A stretch of DNA of 64,000 nt from assembly GCA_044226785.1 (NCBI GenBank), contig JBGAGK010000016.1:1-64000 (forward strand), in the 5' to 3' direction. Source of the DNA: TMP-86 sp039807285 (GTDB taxonomy: Bacteria > Pseudomonadota > Gammaproteobacteria > Steroidobacterales > Steroidobacteraceae). This document shows, piece by piece, positions 8,835 through 17,880 of this stretch (the first letter of the stretch is position 1; every line of letters starts with the position of its first letter). A program made the position numbers and the translations under genes. The notes under the pieces are model-generated. The model made no database searches. It saw only the letters and a list, made by a program, of their open reading frames with translations, and was not told where the DNA came from.

Positions 8835-9796
8835 TGTTCTCCTGGCGCAAACGGGGCTTGGTGTTCGATCCGCGGGAGTTCCCCGGCCGCTCGTGGATGC
8901 AGGAATTCGCTCAGGCGCCGTGCGTGATGCTGCACGGGGATTCTGCACGGGTATATTTTTCATGCCGACCATATCCCGACGCCGCTGGCCAATACGTCAG
9001 CTACAGTGGCTTCGTGGATCTGGATCGCAGTGACCTGCGCCGTGTGATCCGGGTTTGCGAGGATCCGATCCTGCCTTTGGGGGGGTTGGGTGAGTTTGAC
9101 GAGTTCGGAACCTATCCGGTATCCGTGATCCAAAATGGCGAGCACATCCTGGCTTACTACGCCGGCTGGACCCGCTGCGAATCAGTTCCGTTCAATGTGG
9201 CGATTGGATGTGCTGTCAGTACCGATGGAGGCGAACGATTCCGGAAACTGGGACCCGGGCCCATCCTGTCCTATTCTCCCGACGAGCCTTTCGTGATCAG
9301 CGGCCCCAAGATCCGGCGGTTCAATGGAATCTGGTACCTTTTCTACATCGCAGGGCGGAAGTGGAAACTCGTGGACGGTCGGGCGGAACCGGTCTACAAG
9401 CTGAGGCTGGCAACCTCCAATGACGGGATCAACTGGCGCAAGCTCAACAAGGACCTCATTCCGAGCCGGATCGAGGAAGACGAGGCGCAGTCGAGTCCGG
9501 ACGTCTTCTGCGCCAACGGCAAATACCACATGTTTTTCGCCTACCGGCACTCGGCGGATTTCCGTGGTCGATCAGGTGGATACCGGATCGGCTATGCCTA
9601 CAGTTTCAATCTCACCGAGTGGACACGTGAGGATCATCGTGCCGGAATTGACGTGTCGGCGGAGGGCTGGGATTCCGAGATGATCAGTTACCCGCATGTA
9701 TTCGAGATCGACGGCCGCGTGTACATGATGTACCTCGGCAACCAGGTGGGCCGTCACGGTTTCGGGCTTGCGGAACTGGAAGGGCAACTCGACTGA
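8834..9796 (+). CDS. Five-bladed beta-propeller protein, glycosidase-like (copy 1)
   Basis: A 320-residue protein without signal peptide or membrane segment, so probably cytoplasmic. Repeated blade-like segments (RVYFSCRP, HILAYYAGW, IWYLFYIAGRKW, KYHMFFAYRHS, RVYMMYLGN) and the motifs GLVFDP, LPLGGLGEFDEFG, STDGGERF and DEAQSSP suggest the five-bladed propeller fold shared by GH32/GH43/GH130-type enzymes. Candidate acidic catalytic residues lie in FDP near residue 12, in the FDEFG loop near residue 90 and in the EEDEAQSSP loop near residue 217. The next gene is a clear paralogue. Start and stop overlap both neighbours (TGATG). A sugar-processing role is inferred; no reaction is known to me. 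Confidence 0.65.
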   Translation: MFSWRKRGLVFDPREFPGRSWMQEFAQAPCVMLHGDSARVYFSCRPYPDAAGQYVSYSGFVDLDRSDLRRVIRVCEDPILPLGGLGEFDEFGTYPVSVIQNGEHILAYYAGWTRCESVPFNVAIGCAVSTDGGERFRKLGPGPILSYSPDEPFVISGPKIRRFNGIWYLFYIAGRKWKLVDGRAEPVYKLRLATSNDGINWRKLNKDLIPSRIEEDEAQSSPDVFCANGKYHMFFAYRHSADFRGRSGGYRIGYAYSFNLTEWTREDHRAGIDVSAEGWDSEMISYPHVFEIDGRVYMMYLGNQVGRHGFGLAELEGQLD

Positions 9797-10764
9797 TGCA
9801 GACTTTCCGATGGCGCAGGCTTGGCCTTATTTTTGACCCGGCCCGGCATCAACTCCCGTTAGGGTGCAGTTCGTACGCCCAGTCTCCTCAGGCGCTGGTA
9901 CTTCATGACAGGGTACGCATCTACTTTTCCACCCGTTCGGTCGATGCTGCCAATGGCAAGTATCTGAGCCATGTTGCCTATGCGGACTTTGATCGGTCCA
10001 TGCGCACATTGCTTCAGGTCAGTACCCATCCGGTGATGCCACTGGGCGGTCTTGGTGCGTTCGATGAGCACGGCATTTTTCCGATCAGCGTTCTGCAGCA
10101 CGGAGGACGGATCTTGGCCTACACGACCGGATGGAGTCGCCGCGTGTCTGTTTCGGTGGAAACTTCGATTGGATTGGCGGAGAGCATTGATGGGGGGGAG
10201 ACGTTTCGCCGGATTGGAACAGGGCCCGTACTGACCTCTTCCCTTCACGAACCGTGTCTGGTGGGTGACGGGTTCGTCCGGGTGTTCGATGGGATGTATC
10301 ATATGTGGTACATCTTCGGCACGGGGTGGCGGCGATTCGAGGCGGGCGCCCCACCTGACCGGACCTACAAGATCGGCCATGCGGTTTCCGCGGATGGAAT
10401 TGCCTGGGTCAAGGAAGAAGCGCGCCAGATCATTCCGGATCGTCTCGGGGAACATGAAAGCCAGGCGCTGCCCGCCGTGATACGCATCGACAATCGCTTC
10501 CACATGTTCTTCTGTTACCGGCAGTCATCCGACTTCCGGAAGAATCCGGCACGCGGGTATCGTATCGGCCATGCAGTTTCGGATGACCTCTCGGTGTGGC
10601 ACCGCGATGACGACAATCCGGCGCTGGTCACCCGTCCGGGAGAATGGGATTCGGACATGGCCTGCTATCCGAACGTCTTCGAGTGCGACGGCCGGATCCA
10701 TCTTCTCTACAATGGCAATGCCTTCGGCCGGCATGGATTCGGCCTGGCGATACTGGAACGATGA
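9796..10764 (+). CDS. Five-bladed beta-propeller protein, glycosidase-like (copy 2)
   Basis: A 322-residue paralogue of the preceding protein. The two share RR-x-GL-x-FDP at the start, the PLGGLG-x-FDE-x-G loop, DGGE-x-FR, the MFF-x-YR-x-S-x-DFR segment, RGYRIGHAVS and a near-identical end (YP-x-VFE-x-DGR, GRHGFGLA). It differs in the blade linking DGIAWVKEE to GEHESQALP. No signal peptide is visible. The ATG overlaps the copy 1 stop by one base, and the end overlaps the acetyltransferase start by four. Keeping two diverged copies in tandem suggests two substrates or a heterodimer rather than redundancy, but that is inference. Confidence 0.65.
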   Translation: MQTFRWRRLGLIFDPARHQLPLGCSSYAQSPQALVLHDRVRIYFSTRSVDAANGKYLSHVAYADFDRSMRTLLQVSTHPVMPLGGLGAFDEHGIFPISVLQHGGRILAYTTGWSRRVSVSVETSIGLAESIDGGETFRRIGTGPVLTSSLHEPCLVGDGFVRVFDGMYHMWYIFGTGWRRFEAGAPPDRTYKIGHAVSADGIAWVKEEARQIIPDRLGEHESQALPAVIRIDNRFHMFFCYRQSSDFRKNPARGYRIGHAVSDDLSVWHRDDDNPALVTRPGEWDSDMACYPNVFECDGRIHLLYNGNAFGRHGFGLAILER

Positions 10765-11222
10765 CGAGCGCTGTGACCTTTTCAATCGATGTCGCAACCA
10801 GGGGTCAGATAGAAGATCATCTGCGTTCGTGTCAGGATCGATTTCTTCCGCCACTGGGTCGAACGGTCGATATCAGCGAATACGCCGGGAAAATCGTATC
10901 ATGCGCGCGGCGTTTCGAAGCCTGGAACGGCGGGGCGCTGGTCGGACTGGTGGCTGTCTATCTGAACGATCACAAGGGTCGACTGGCGTACATCACCAGC
11001 GTGAGTGTCGAGCGCGAATGGTCAGGACGGGGGATTGCAGGGCGACTTCTCGAACAATGCGTGGCAGGAGCACGTGCCGGGGGCTTCCAGGATTTGAACC
11101 TGGAGGTCGGGCGCAGCAACCTGGCGGCATTCAGGCTTTACACGCGGCACGGATTCGAAGTCGTGAGCGAGGCAGTGGACATGCTGAGCATGACAATGAA
11201 ATTGACGGAGAAGCGTTCATGA
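10761..11222 (+). CDS. GNAT-family N-acyltransferase
   Basis: A 153-residue GNAT protein. The acyl-CoA binding signature is visible as SVEREWSGRGIAGRLLEQCV near residues 82-101, preceded by the strand ALVGLVAVYLNDHKGRLAYI and followed by NLAAFRLYTRHGFEVV. In this setting the likely acceptor is the 4-amino group made by the VioA-like enzyme, giving an N-acylated dTDP-sugar; this is inferred from context. The ATG at 10761 overlaps the propeller stop as ATGA and is preferred over the longer open frame. The stop overlaps the next ATG in the same way. Confidence 0.8.
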   Translation: MTSAVTFSIDVATRGQIEDHLRSCQDRFLPPLGRTVDISEYAGKIVSCARRFEAWNGGALVGLVAVYLNDHKGRLAYITSVSVEREWSGRGIAGRLLEQCVAGARAGGFQDLNLEVGRSNLAAFRLYTRHGFEVVSEAVDMLSMTMKLTEKRS

Positions 11223-11995
11223 CGCCTGAACGCGATTTCGACGGCGAAATCCTCGACTCGGACCGGCGCAAGTATGCCTACGATTTTGACTTCGATGTGA
11301 TGCATCGATTCATGATTCGCTCGTTCGAACCGTTCTTCCGGGAAGGCAGCGTGCTGGAGTTGGGCAGTTTTCGCGGTGACTTCACGGTTCGGCTGATGGA
11401 GCACTTTGGCGATGTCACCTGCGTGGAAGCGGCCGGAACCGCGCTGGAGGAGGCGCATCGCCGCATCGGCAGCAGAGTCAATCTCGTGCATTCCACCTTT
11501 GAGCAGGCACGGTTTTCACGACGGTTCGATCATGTCGTGCTCACGCATGTCCTTGAACACCTTGATGATCCGGTGGGATTGTTGCGCAAGATCAATCAGG
11601 AGTGGCTTGCGGATCGGGGTCGCCTGTTTCTCGTCTGCCCGAACGCCAATGCGCCCTCGCGCCAGATCGCGGTCAAGATGGGGTTGATCAGCCACAACAG
11701 CGCAGTCACTCAGGCCGAGGCCGAACACGGCCATCGCCGGACGTATGCGCTGGATACCCTTGAAAGGGATGCGGCAGCCGCGGGCCTTCGGGTCATTCAC
11801 CGGTCCGGGATCTTCTTCAAGGCACTGGCCAATTTCCAGTGGGATCGCCTGCTCAAGACAGACATCATATCGGCTGCTTATCTGGAAGGCTGTTACCAGT
11901 TGGGCCATCAATATCCCGACCTGTGTGCCAGCATTTTCCTGCTGTGCGAACCAGGCTCTGGACCGGACCTTGCGGCCGGGATGGGGAACAGATGA
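11219..11995 (+). CDS. SAM-dependent methyltransferase (class I)
   Basis: A 258-residue class I methyltransferase with motif I as VLELGSFRGDFTVRL near residue 47, an acidic strand end (VTCVEAA) and the LTHVLEHLDDP segment near residue 110 typical of UbiG/UbiE-like small-molecule enzymes. It ends the coupled gene string that begins with the aminotransferase, so methylation of a sugar hydroxyl in the same unit is the simplest guess. The start at 11219 overlaps the acetyltransferase stop (ATGA); the open frame extends far upstream, but only as overlap with real genes. Confidence 0.8.
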   Translation: MTPERDFDGEILDSDRRKYAYDFDFDVMHRFMIRSFEPFFREGSVLELGSFRGDFTVRLMEHFGDVTCVEAAGTALEEAHRRIGSRVNLVHSTFEQARFSRRFDHVVLTHVLEHLDDPVGLLRKINQEWLADRGRLFLVCPNANAPSRQIAVKMGLISHNSAVTQAEAEHGHRRTYALDTLERDAAAAGLRVIHRSGIFFKALANFQWDRLLKTDIISAAYLEGCYQLGHQYPDLCASIFLLCEPGSGPDLAAGMGNR

Positions 11996-12047
11996 TGATG
12001 CCGTCCCCTTGTTGCATGCATTGCTCCCGCCGCAGAGTGTTTCGAAC

Positions 12048-12953
12048 ATGACTGATCCAGCAGTGGCGGTCGATCCGGTGAATCGGTCCGTTGAAGTCGT
12101 CGAGGGATTTGCACGACTGTGGGCCGGCAAGTGGATCATCCTGATGTGTGTGCTTGTCTCGGCCGGAGGGTTCGCGGCGGCGGCTTTCCTGATGACGCCA
12201 TTCTATCGCGCGTCCACTGTGCTGGCGCCCGCGGGGCAGGAACGCGCCGGCCTGGGCGGGATGTTGAGTTCCGCGCTGGGCTCTCTCGGCGGCCTTGCAT
12301 CGCTCGCCGGGTTTTCCGGCGGCCAGCGTCAGGACAACACGGACGAATCCATCGCGGTACTCAAGTCGCGGCAGTTTACAGAACAGTTCATCACCGAACG
12401 CAATGTCATGCCGGTACTCTTTCCGGACAAGTGGGATTCCGTGGCTGGCAGATGGCGGGTTCCGCAGGACCAGTTGCCGTCGATTGCATCGGCCGTGAAA
12501 TATTTCCAGCGGGAAATCCTGACGGTGACCCAGGACAAGAAGACGGCGCTGGTGACCGTGCAGATTGAATGCCAGAACCCGATTGCCGCGGCTGACTGGG
12601 CCAACGATCTGGTGAAGCGACTCAACGCCTGGATGCGTGCAAAGGCTGTCGCCAGCTCAGATGCCTCCGTCGCCTTCCTGAGGAAGGAAATGGATTCAGC
12701 GACGACGGTCGAGGCCCGTGCGGCAGTGGGCCGCCTGATGGAGGCCCAGATCAACCAGCGCATGATCTCCAATGTTACGGAGGAGTTCGCATTCCGGGTC
12801 ATCGACCCTGCTTATGCACCGGATCGCGGCGATCGCGCGCGTCCCAAGCGGATGCTGATGATCCTGTTTGGCATCCTCGTGGGCGGAGTGCTTGGGTCTG
12901 CCGTTGTGGTGTTGCGTGATTTGCCGAGGACGACGGGACCACGCCCGTCATAG
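12048..12953 (+). CDS. wzz: Wzz-like polysaccharide chain-length determinant
   Basis: A 301-residue inner-membrane protein with the polysaccharide co-polymerase layout. There is a transmembrane helix near residues 28-50 (KWIILMCVLVSAGGFAAAAF), a periplasmic region with the FYRASTVLAPAG strand and a long helical stretch, and a second helix near residues 266-288 (RMLMILFGILVGGVLGSAVV). There is no C-terminal tyrosine kinase domain, so it is a class 1-like Wzz rather than a Wzc. It would set the modal length of the polymer made by the Wzy-like protein at 15491. The frame is open upstream, but the ATG at 12048 fits the usual short cytoplasmic N-terminus. Confidence 0.8.
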   Translation: MTDPAVAVDPVNRSVEVVEGFARLWAGKWIILMCVLVSAGGFAAAAFLMTPFYRASTVLAPAGQERAGLGGMLSSALGSLGGLASLAGFSGGQRQDNTDESIAVLKSRQFTEQFITERNVMPVLFPDKWDSVAGRWRVPQDQLPSIASAVKYFQREILTVTQDKKTALVTVQIECQNPIAAADWANDLVKRLNAWMRAKAVASSDASVAFLRKEMDSATTVEARAAVGRLMEAQINQRMISNVTEEFAFRVIDPAYAPDRGDRARPKRMLMILFGILVGGVLGSAVVVLRDLPRTTGPRPS

Positions 12954-12983
12954 CCGTCCGGAAGACATCAAGTCAGTGTCCAA

Positions 12984-14543
12984 ATGACGCGCGATTGCGA
13001 AGCAGGGCCGCGCCGAACCGGGTGGAATTTGCGGTGGAACATCATCGCCGGATATGTCAGCCAGACCTATTCGACCATCATAGGCATCATCATGGTCCCC
13101 CTGTATCTGCGTTACATGGGAACCGAGGCGTACGGACTGATCGGCTTCTTTGCAATCCTTCAGCTGTGCATTCAGGCGCTGGACATGGGTGTCACACCCA
13201 CCCTGTCGCGGGAGGCGGCCAGATCGCTGTCAGGGGCGACATCACCCTCCGTTCTGCGAAAATTGCTGCGATCCTTCGAGTGGATATTCGTTGCCATGGG
13301 CATAGTGATTGTGGCGGGGGTGGCCGCAGGTGCACAGGTCGTCGCCACCCGCTGGTTGAATGGATCGAGCCTGTCGCCGGGCATCATAGGGACATCGATT
13401 GTGCTCATGGCCGGCATCGCGTGGTTGCGCTGGTTTGCCGGTCTTTACCGGGGGGTCATCGTCGGACTGGATAAGCAGGTCTGGCAGAGTGGAGTCAATA
13501 TCACCGTTGCGACGCTTCACTCGGTCGCCGTGATCCCATACTTGCGATTCGTGGGAGCCACGCCGGTCGACTTCTTCAGCTATCAGATGGGCATAAGCGT
13601 GATCGAGCTTGGCGTTTTTGCTGTCAAGACCTACCAGTTGATCCCCGGCGCTGGCGAGGCCGCGGGTTTCGATCTCAAGGCCATCCGCAGCGTATTCCGG
13701 TTCTCGATGGCCATTGCGTTCACCACCGGCCTGTGGGTGGCAGTCTCCCAGTTCGACAAGGTCGTGCTGTCCCGATTGCTGCCGTTGGCGCAGTTCGGAA
13801 TTTACTCCATCGCCACGGTCGTGGCAGGTGGTGTCACGACCCTGAGCATGCCGCTGCGAATAGCACTGATGCCCCGGCTGACCGAACTGTCTGCCCGCAG
13901 CGATCATCGGCGCATGTTGAAGGTGTATCGCAATGCCACGCAGTTCACCAGCGTACTGGCGTTCAGTTCGGCCCTGTTTCTGGCGCTGTTTGCCGAGAAA
14001 GTGCTGTGGGTCTGGACCGGCAACGCGGTCGTAACCGGAGGTGCCGCCTCCACCATGGCGCTCTATGCCCTGGGTAACGGGGTGGCTGCATTCGGGGCAT
14101 TTCCATACTATCTGCAGTACGCAAAGGGAGAAGTCCGTCTGCACGTGATCGGGACCCTGCTGTTCCTGCTCGTACTGGTGCCGACGGTCATGGTTCTGGC
14201 GTTGAGGTACGGGGCTGTCGGGGCGGGAAGCGCCTGGCTGCTCGTCAATCTCGCGTTTCTCCTGCTTTGGGTTCCATATGTCCATCGCCGATTTCTCGGC
14301 AGGTTCCATTTCGACTGGATCCGGACCGACATCCTTTCGATCGCCCTGGCAACGACACTGGCTGGACTGGCATTGAAAATGATGCTGGTATGGCCCAGGT
14401 CCCGTGGGGCATCGGCATTGGTGCTATTGGCGGTTGCCGTAGTGCTGGTTGGATGCGCCGGGCTGGCTTCGCCATTCGCACGCGAATCATTCCGCTCGGG
14501 AGTCACGCGGATTCGCCAGATTTGGCAGGGGGCAGGGGCATGA
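12984..14543 (+). CDS. wzx: Wzx-type oligosaccharide flippase
   Basis: A 519-residue polytopic membrane protein with about 12-14 hydrophobic segments. The beginning NIIAGYVSQTYSTIIGIIMV and PLYLRYMGTEAYGLIGFF are typical of polysaccharide-biosynthesis (PST/MATE-like) flippases. It would carry undecaprenyl-PP-linked repeat units across the inner membrane. A Wzz-like gene lies upstream and a Wzy-like gene downstream, so a Wzx/Wzy-dependent assembly route is well supported. The end overlaps the next glycosyltransferase start by four bases. Confidence 0.88.
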   Translation: MTRDCEAGPRRTGWNLRWNIIAGYVSQTYSTIIGIIMVPLYLRYMGTEAYGLIGFFAILQLCIQALDMGVTPTLSREAARSLSGATSPSVLRKLLRSFEWIFVAMGIVIVAGVAAGAQVVATRWLNGSSLSPGIIGTSIVLMAGIAWLRWFAGLYRGVIVGLDKQVWQSGVNITVATLHSVAVIPYLRFVGATPVDFFSYQMGISVIELGVFAVKTYQLIPGAGEAAGFDLKAIRSVFRFSMAIAFTTGLWVAVSQFDKVVLSRLLPLAQFGIYSIATVVAGGVTTLSMPLRIALMPRLTELSARSDHRRMLKVYRNATQFTSVLAFSSALFLALFAEKVLWVWTGNAVVTGGAASTMALYALGNGVAAFGAFPYYLQYAKGEVRLHVIGTLLFLLVLVPTVMVLALRYGAVGAGSAWLLVNLAFLLLWVPYVHRRFLGRFHFDWIRTDILSIALATTLAGLALKMMLVWPRSRGASALVLLAVAVVLVGCAGLASPFARESFRSGVTRIRQIWQGAGA

Positions 14544-15490
14544 GCGCTGCTCCACTGGTCTCCGTTTGCATCATCACCTTCAATCACGAGCGTTACATCC
14601 GCGAATGCATCGAGAGTGTCCTGGGTCAGCGCACGGATTTTGATTTCGAAATCATCGCAGGTGACGATGCATCGACGGATGCCACAGTGTCGATCATCGA
14701 GCATGTCGCCGCAGGGAGTGCGCGACGCATCCGGGTCATCCGGCACGATCCAAAGGTCGGAGGCACGGCGAACATGCTGTCGGTGCACAATGCGGCATCC
14801 GGCGAATTCGTTGCACATCTGGACGGGGACGATGTGATGTTGCCGGGCAAGCTCCAGGTACAGGTTGACTTTCTTCGAGCACATGCGCGGCATGTAATCG
14901 TAGCGCATGACATGGAGATCATTGACGAGAATTCCGCTCCGGTGGGGCCGAATTTCGGCATTGGCGGAGAACCGCCCTCCGCGGATCTCAGTGAACTGGT
15001 TACTCGCGGCTGCTATTTTGCGCACAGTTCGAAGATGTATCGGCGCAACGCCGCGTCCATTCGCGAGCGCGACCGTGAGACAGTGGACTTCTTGTTCCAC
15101 ATCGACCAGGCGCGGCATGGTCTGGTGGGTTACCTGAACCAGCCACTGGGCAGGTATCGAAGAACCCAATCTGGTCTGAGCTCGATCAACAGCCGGTTCA
15201 AGCAGAGTGTGCTGCAGGGGCACCTGGACGCTTACGATTTCGCGCTTGCCCGGGGCGTGCCGGAAGCCGTCGTGTATCCGGCGAAGTTGAATTTCCGGTA
15301 CGTGAATGCGATGGGTTGTCTGCGGGCAAACAGGGCTGACCTGTTCCGGCAGCTTCGTATCCCCGACGGGCAGGAGCGTCATTGGGCGACCTTGCGGCAG
15401 AGGCTTGTCCTGGGGTTGCCGGCTCGACTTGCGCTGGTGGTGGCACGGGTGTTCGATCGCTGGAGCGGACGTGGGATCGGGGATTTCTGA
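14540..15490 (+). CDS. Family 2 glycosyltransferase
   Basis: A 316-residue GT-A fold glycosyltransferase. The N-terminal VSVCIITFNHERYIRECIES, the DDASTDAT motif near residue 42 and HLDGDDVM near residue 94 (the metal-binding acidic motif) are diagnostic of GT2. Donor and acceptor cannot be read from sequence. The ATG overlaps the flippase stop (ATGA), and the downstream Wzy-like gene begins immediately after its stop. Confidence 0.88.
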   Translation: MSAAPLVSVCIITFNHERYIRECIESVLGQRTDFDFEIIAGDDASTDATVSIIEHVAAGSARRIRVIRHDPKVGGTANMLSVHNAASGEFVAHLDGDDVMLPGKLQVQVDFLRAHARHVIVAHDMEIIDENSAPVGPNFGIGGEPPSADLSELVTRGCYFAHSSKMYRRNAASIRERDRETVDFLFHIDQARHGLVGYLNQPLGRYRRTQSGLSSINSRFKQSVLQGHLDAYDFALARGVPEAVVYPAKLNFRYVNAMGCLRANRADLFRQLRIPDGQERHWATLRQRLVLGLPARLALVVARVFDRWSGRGIGDF

Positions 15491-16780
15491 ATGAGGGGTG
15501 CATGCGCAAGTCCTGCGGACTTGGCGGCTGAGCGCATGTGGCGCGCCGTGCATGGACTGTTCATCGTGTCGGGGCTTTACGCCATCCTGTACAGCCCGGT
15601 GGTGGCGGTCACCCGGACTGGCGTGGTGCGACCACTCGTGATTCTCGGGTTGCTGCTGCTTCTGGCGGCCTCGGCGCGTGCGGGATTCCTGGACATGCGG
15701 GTTCCCCGCGCCGTCATCACAGCCGCCGTCGCCCTTTTCATCGTGCTTGCTGCGGGACAGACGATTGCCTTTTTCGGAGGCGCCGATCTCTTCCTGCGCA
15801 GCTTCATCCTTGGCGTGTTCACCGGGGTGCTGCCTCTGACCTTTCTGATCGTGTGGCTCGTGCCGGAGCGGCGGGAGGTTTTGGAGTACCTGATACGCGC
15901 AACCGCAGTGCTGGGGTCTCTGCAGTCCTTCCTGATCGTGGCCGACTGGATCTCGCCGACCGTACGCGCCATGTTTGGCGTGCTGGTGATGCAGCCGGAG
16001 ACTCTTGATCAGGGTATTCGCGCCGCCGGACTCACCTCGATGACCGGGGATGGACTGTCGGTATCGCAGGCTATCTGCGCCGTCTGCGCCATGTATCTGG
16101 CTGTCACGGCTGATCGCATTCGGGCGATGATTGGCTGGGGGAGCGCAGTGCTGCTGATCACGGCCACGATGATGTTCGTTGGCCGGACAGGTTTCGTGTT
16201 GATCGGTTTTTTCGCAATGTTTCTGGTTGTCTTCGAGCGGCGCCGCATGCGGGTGGTGAGCGGTGCCCTGATGCTCTGTCTGGTGCTGGCAGGAACAGTC
16301 TGGGCTGTCATGTCCTACATCGATGACGAGCGGCTGGCGCCGCTGTTTTCCCGCGTGGTCTCGCATGCGTTCGAAGCCGTCATCGGAGTCGGGGAGGGTG
16401 AGGGCCTGCACACTGCATCAACGCAGGATCTTGGTTCGATGATCGTTTTTCCGGACACCGTGCGAGGCTGGATGATCGGATACGGTTACTACAACAATCC
16501 TGCGGACCCGGACGCCAATTACATGGGAACCGACATCGGCTACCTGCGGGTCCTGTTCTATGTGGGTGCATTGGGGTCCATTCTCATCTACCTGTGGTAC
16601 CTGTGGATCGGATATTCCACCTTCCGGATGCTGCCGAAGACCCAGGAACGCATTCTCTGCTCCGGACTGATCGGTTGTTTCTTCCTGTCCCAGCTCAAGT
16701 TCAGTTTTCTCCTTCTGCTGGCGCCAATGGGGTTCACCCTTCTGCTGTACCTGGCGGCCCTCCGGGGGCGATGGCAGTGA
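15491..16780 (+). CDS. wzy: Wzy-like O-antigen polymerase
   Basis: A 429-residue protein with about ten hydrophobic segments and a large hydrophilic loop near residues 290-345 (from SRVVSHAFEAVIG through GYGYYNNPADPD). This topology is characteristic of O-antigen ligase/polymerase (Wzy_C-like) proteins, whose sequences are otherwise very variable. Its place between a flippase and glycosyltransferases supports polymerase over ligase. The start directly abuts the preceding stop, and its end overlaps the next glycosyltransferase by ten bases. Confidence 0.75.
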   Translation: MRGACASPADLAAERMWRAVHGLFIVSGLYAILYSPVVAVTRTGVVRPLVILGLLLLLAASARAGFLDMRVPRAVITAAVALFIVLAAGQTIAFFGGADLFLRSFILGVFTGVLPLTFLIVWLVPERREVLEYLIRATAVLGSLQSFLIVADWISPTVRAMFGVLVMQPETLDQGIRAAGLTSMTGDGLSVSQAICAVCAMYLAVTADRIRAMIGWGSAVLLITATMMFVGRTGFVLIGFFAMFLVVFERRRMRVVSGALMLCLVLAGTVWAVMSYIDDERLAPLFSRVVSHAFEAVIGVGEGEGLHTASTQDLGSMIVFPDTVRGWMIGYGYYNNPADPDANYMGTDIGYLRVLFYVGALGSILIYLWYLWIGYSTFRMLPKTQERILCSGLIGCFFLSQLKFSFLLLLAPMGFTLLLYLAALRGRWQ

Positions 16781-17880
16781 GGATGACGATGGTGATCTCC
16801 TCGCTGGGCGGCGGCGGGGCGGAGCGGGCAGTCGCCGAGTTCTCCGCGCACTGGGCGAGTCTTGGTCATTCGCTGTCCGTTGTCACCTGGGACGCGAGCG
16901 ATGCACCGGATGCATATCCCCTGGCGGGAGGTGTGAGGCGGATCGGGCTGAACGTGCGAAGGAATTCTGCCGGCGTGGGTTCGGCAGTGGTCAACGTGGC
17001 CCGACGTGTGCTCGCGCTGAGGCGGGAATTGCTCCATGACAGGCCCGACGTGCTGGTCAGTTTCATGGATTCGACCAATGTGGTGTCGCTGCTTGCAACC
17101 CGCGGCCTGGGAATACCCGTGGTGATCGCCGAGAGGACGGATCCTGAGGCCAACGTGACGCTGTCCCGCATCTGGCGTTTGCTGCGCCGGCTGACCTATC
17201 GATGGGCATCGCAGGTCGTGGTGCAGACGCGTGCGGCGGCAGACTGGCTGGACCGGCACTGTGCAACCCGGGCCGTGGTCATTCCCAATCTGCTGCGGCA
17301 CCTGCCTCCTGCGGGACCCATGCAGGCTCGCGAGAGGATGGTCGTTTCAGTGGGTCGCCTGGCATGGGAAAAGGATCCCGAGACCCTGATCCGGGCCTTC
17401 GCCGCGGTGTTTTCGCGAAGGCCTGACTGGAGGCTCGTTCTGGTGGGAGAGGGTCCGTTGCGGGACGAGCTGGCTGTGCTGACAGATCAATTGGGACTTG
17501 GGAGTGCCACGCAGTTCGCGGGATTCGCGCGCGCTCCGGAGCAATGGATGGCGAGAGCGGCCCTGTTCGTTCTGAGTTCACGGTTCGAGGGATTTCCCAA
17601 TGCCTTGCTCGAAGCCATGGCCATGGGCGTGGCGGTGGTATCCACCGACTGCCCGTCCGGTCCCCGGGAGATGATCGAGAACGGCGTCAACGGCCGGTTG
17701 TTCCAGGTGGGTGATGTCCAGGGGTTGGCAGCGCTGCTGGCAGAGTTGATGGACGACGAGGCGCAACGCGCCCGACTCGCGCAGGCTGCGACCGAGGTCA
17801 GGAACTGGCATTCGCCTGAGCGCATCATGGCGAAATGGGATGCGGTGCTGCAGGCGGCGGTTGGAGGACGGGCCGCGTGA
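16771..17880 (+). CDS. Family 4 glycosyltransferase
   Basis: A 369-residue GT-B glycosyltransferase. The N-terminal glycine loop (ISSLGGGGAERAVAEFS) and the C-terminal E-x7-E region (SSRFEGFPNALLEAMAMG) near residues 270-287 identify GT4. The SVGRLAWEKDPETLIRAF segment precedes the donor-binding domain. Alternative starts are GTG 16777 and ATG 16783. Its stop overlaps the GTG start of the next GT4 gene. Confidence 0.88.
   Translation: MAVRMTMVISSLGGGGAERAVAEFSAHWASLGHSLSVVTWDASDAPDAYPLAGGVRRIGLNVRRNSAGVGSAVVNVARRVLALRRELLHDRPDVLVSFMDSTNVVSLLATRGLGIPVVIAERTDPEANVTLSRIWRLLRRLTYRWASQVVVQTRAAADWLDRHCATRAVVIPNLLRHLPPAGPMQARERMVVSVGRLAWEKDPETLIRAFAAVFSRRPDWRLVLVGEGPLRDELAVLTDQLGLGSATQFAGFARAPEQWMARAALFVLSSRFEGFPNALLEAMAMGVAVVSTDCPSGPREMIENGVNGRLFQVGDVQGLAALLAELMDDEAQRARLAQAATEVRNWHSPERIMAKWDAVLQAAVGGRAA

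Noticed and set aside
12048..12953. A Wzc-type tyrosine autokinase
   Set aside because: The protein ends just after its second membrane helix; no Walker motif or tyrosine-rich tail is present.
14108..16411. A 767-codon open frame on the minus strand, one of the longest in the window
   Set aside because: It lies opposite the flippase, a GT2 and the polymerase, all of which have clear family motifs and membrane topology. Its translation is rich in His, Gln, Arg and Pro without recognisable domains, as expected of a frame shadow in GC-rich DNA.
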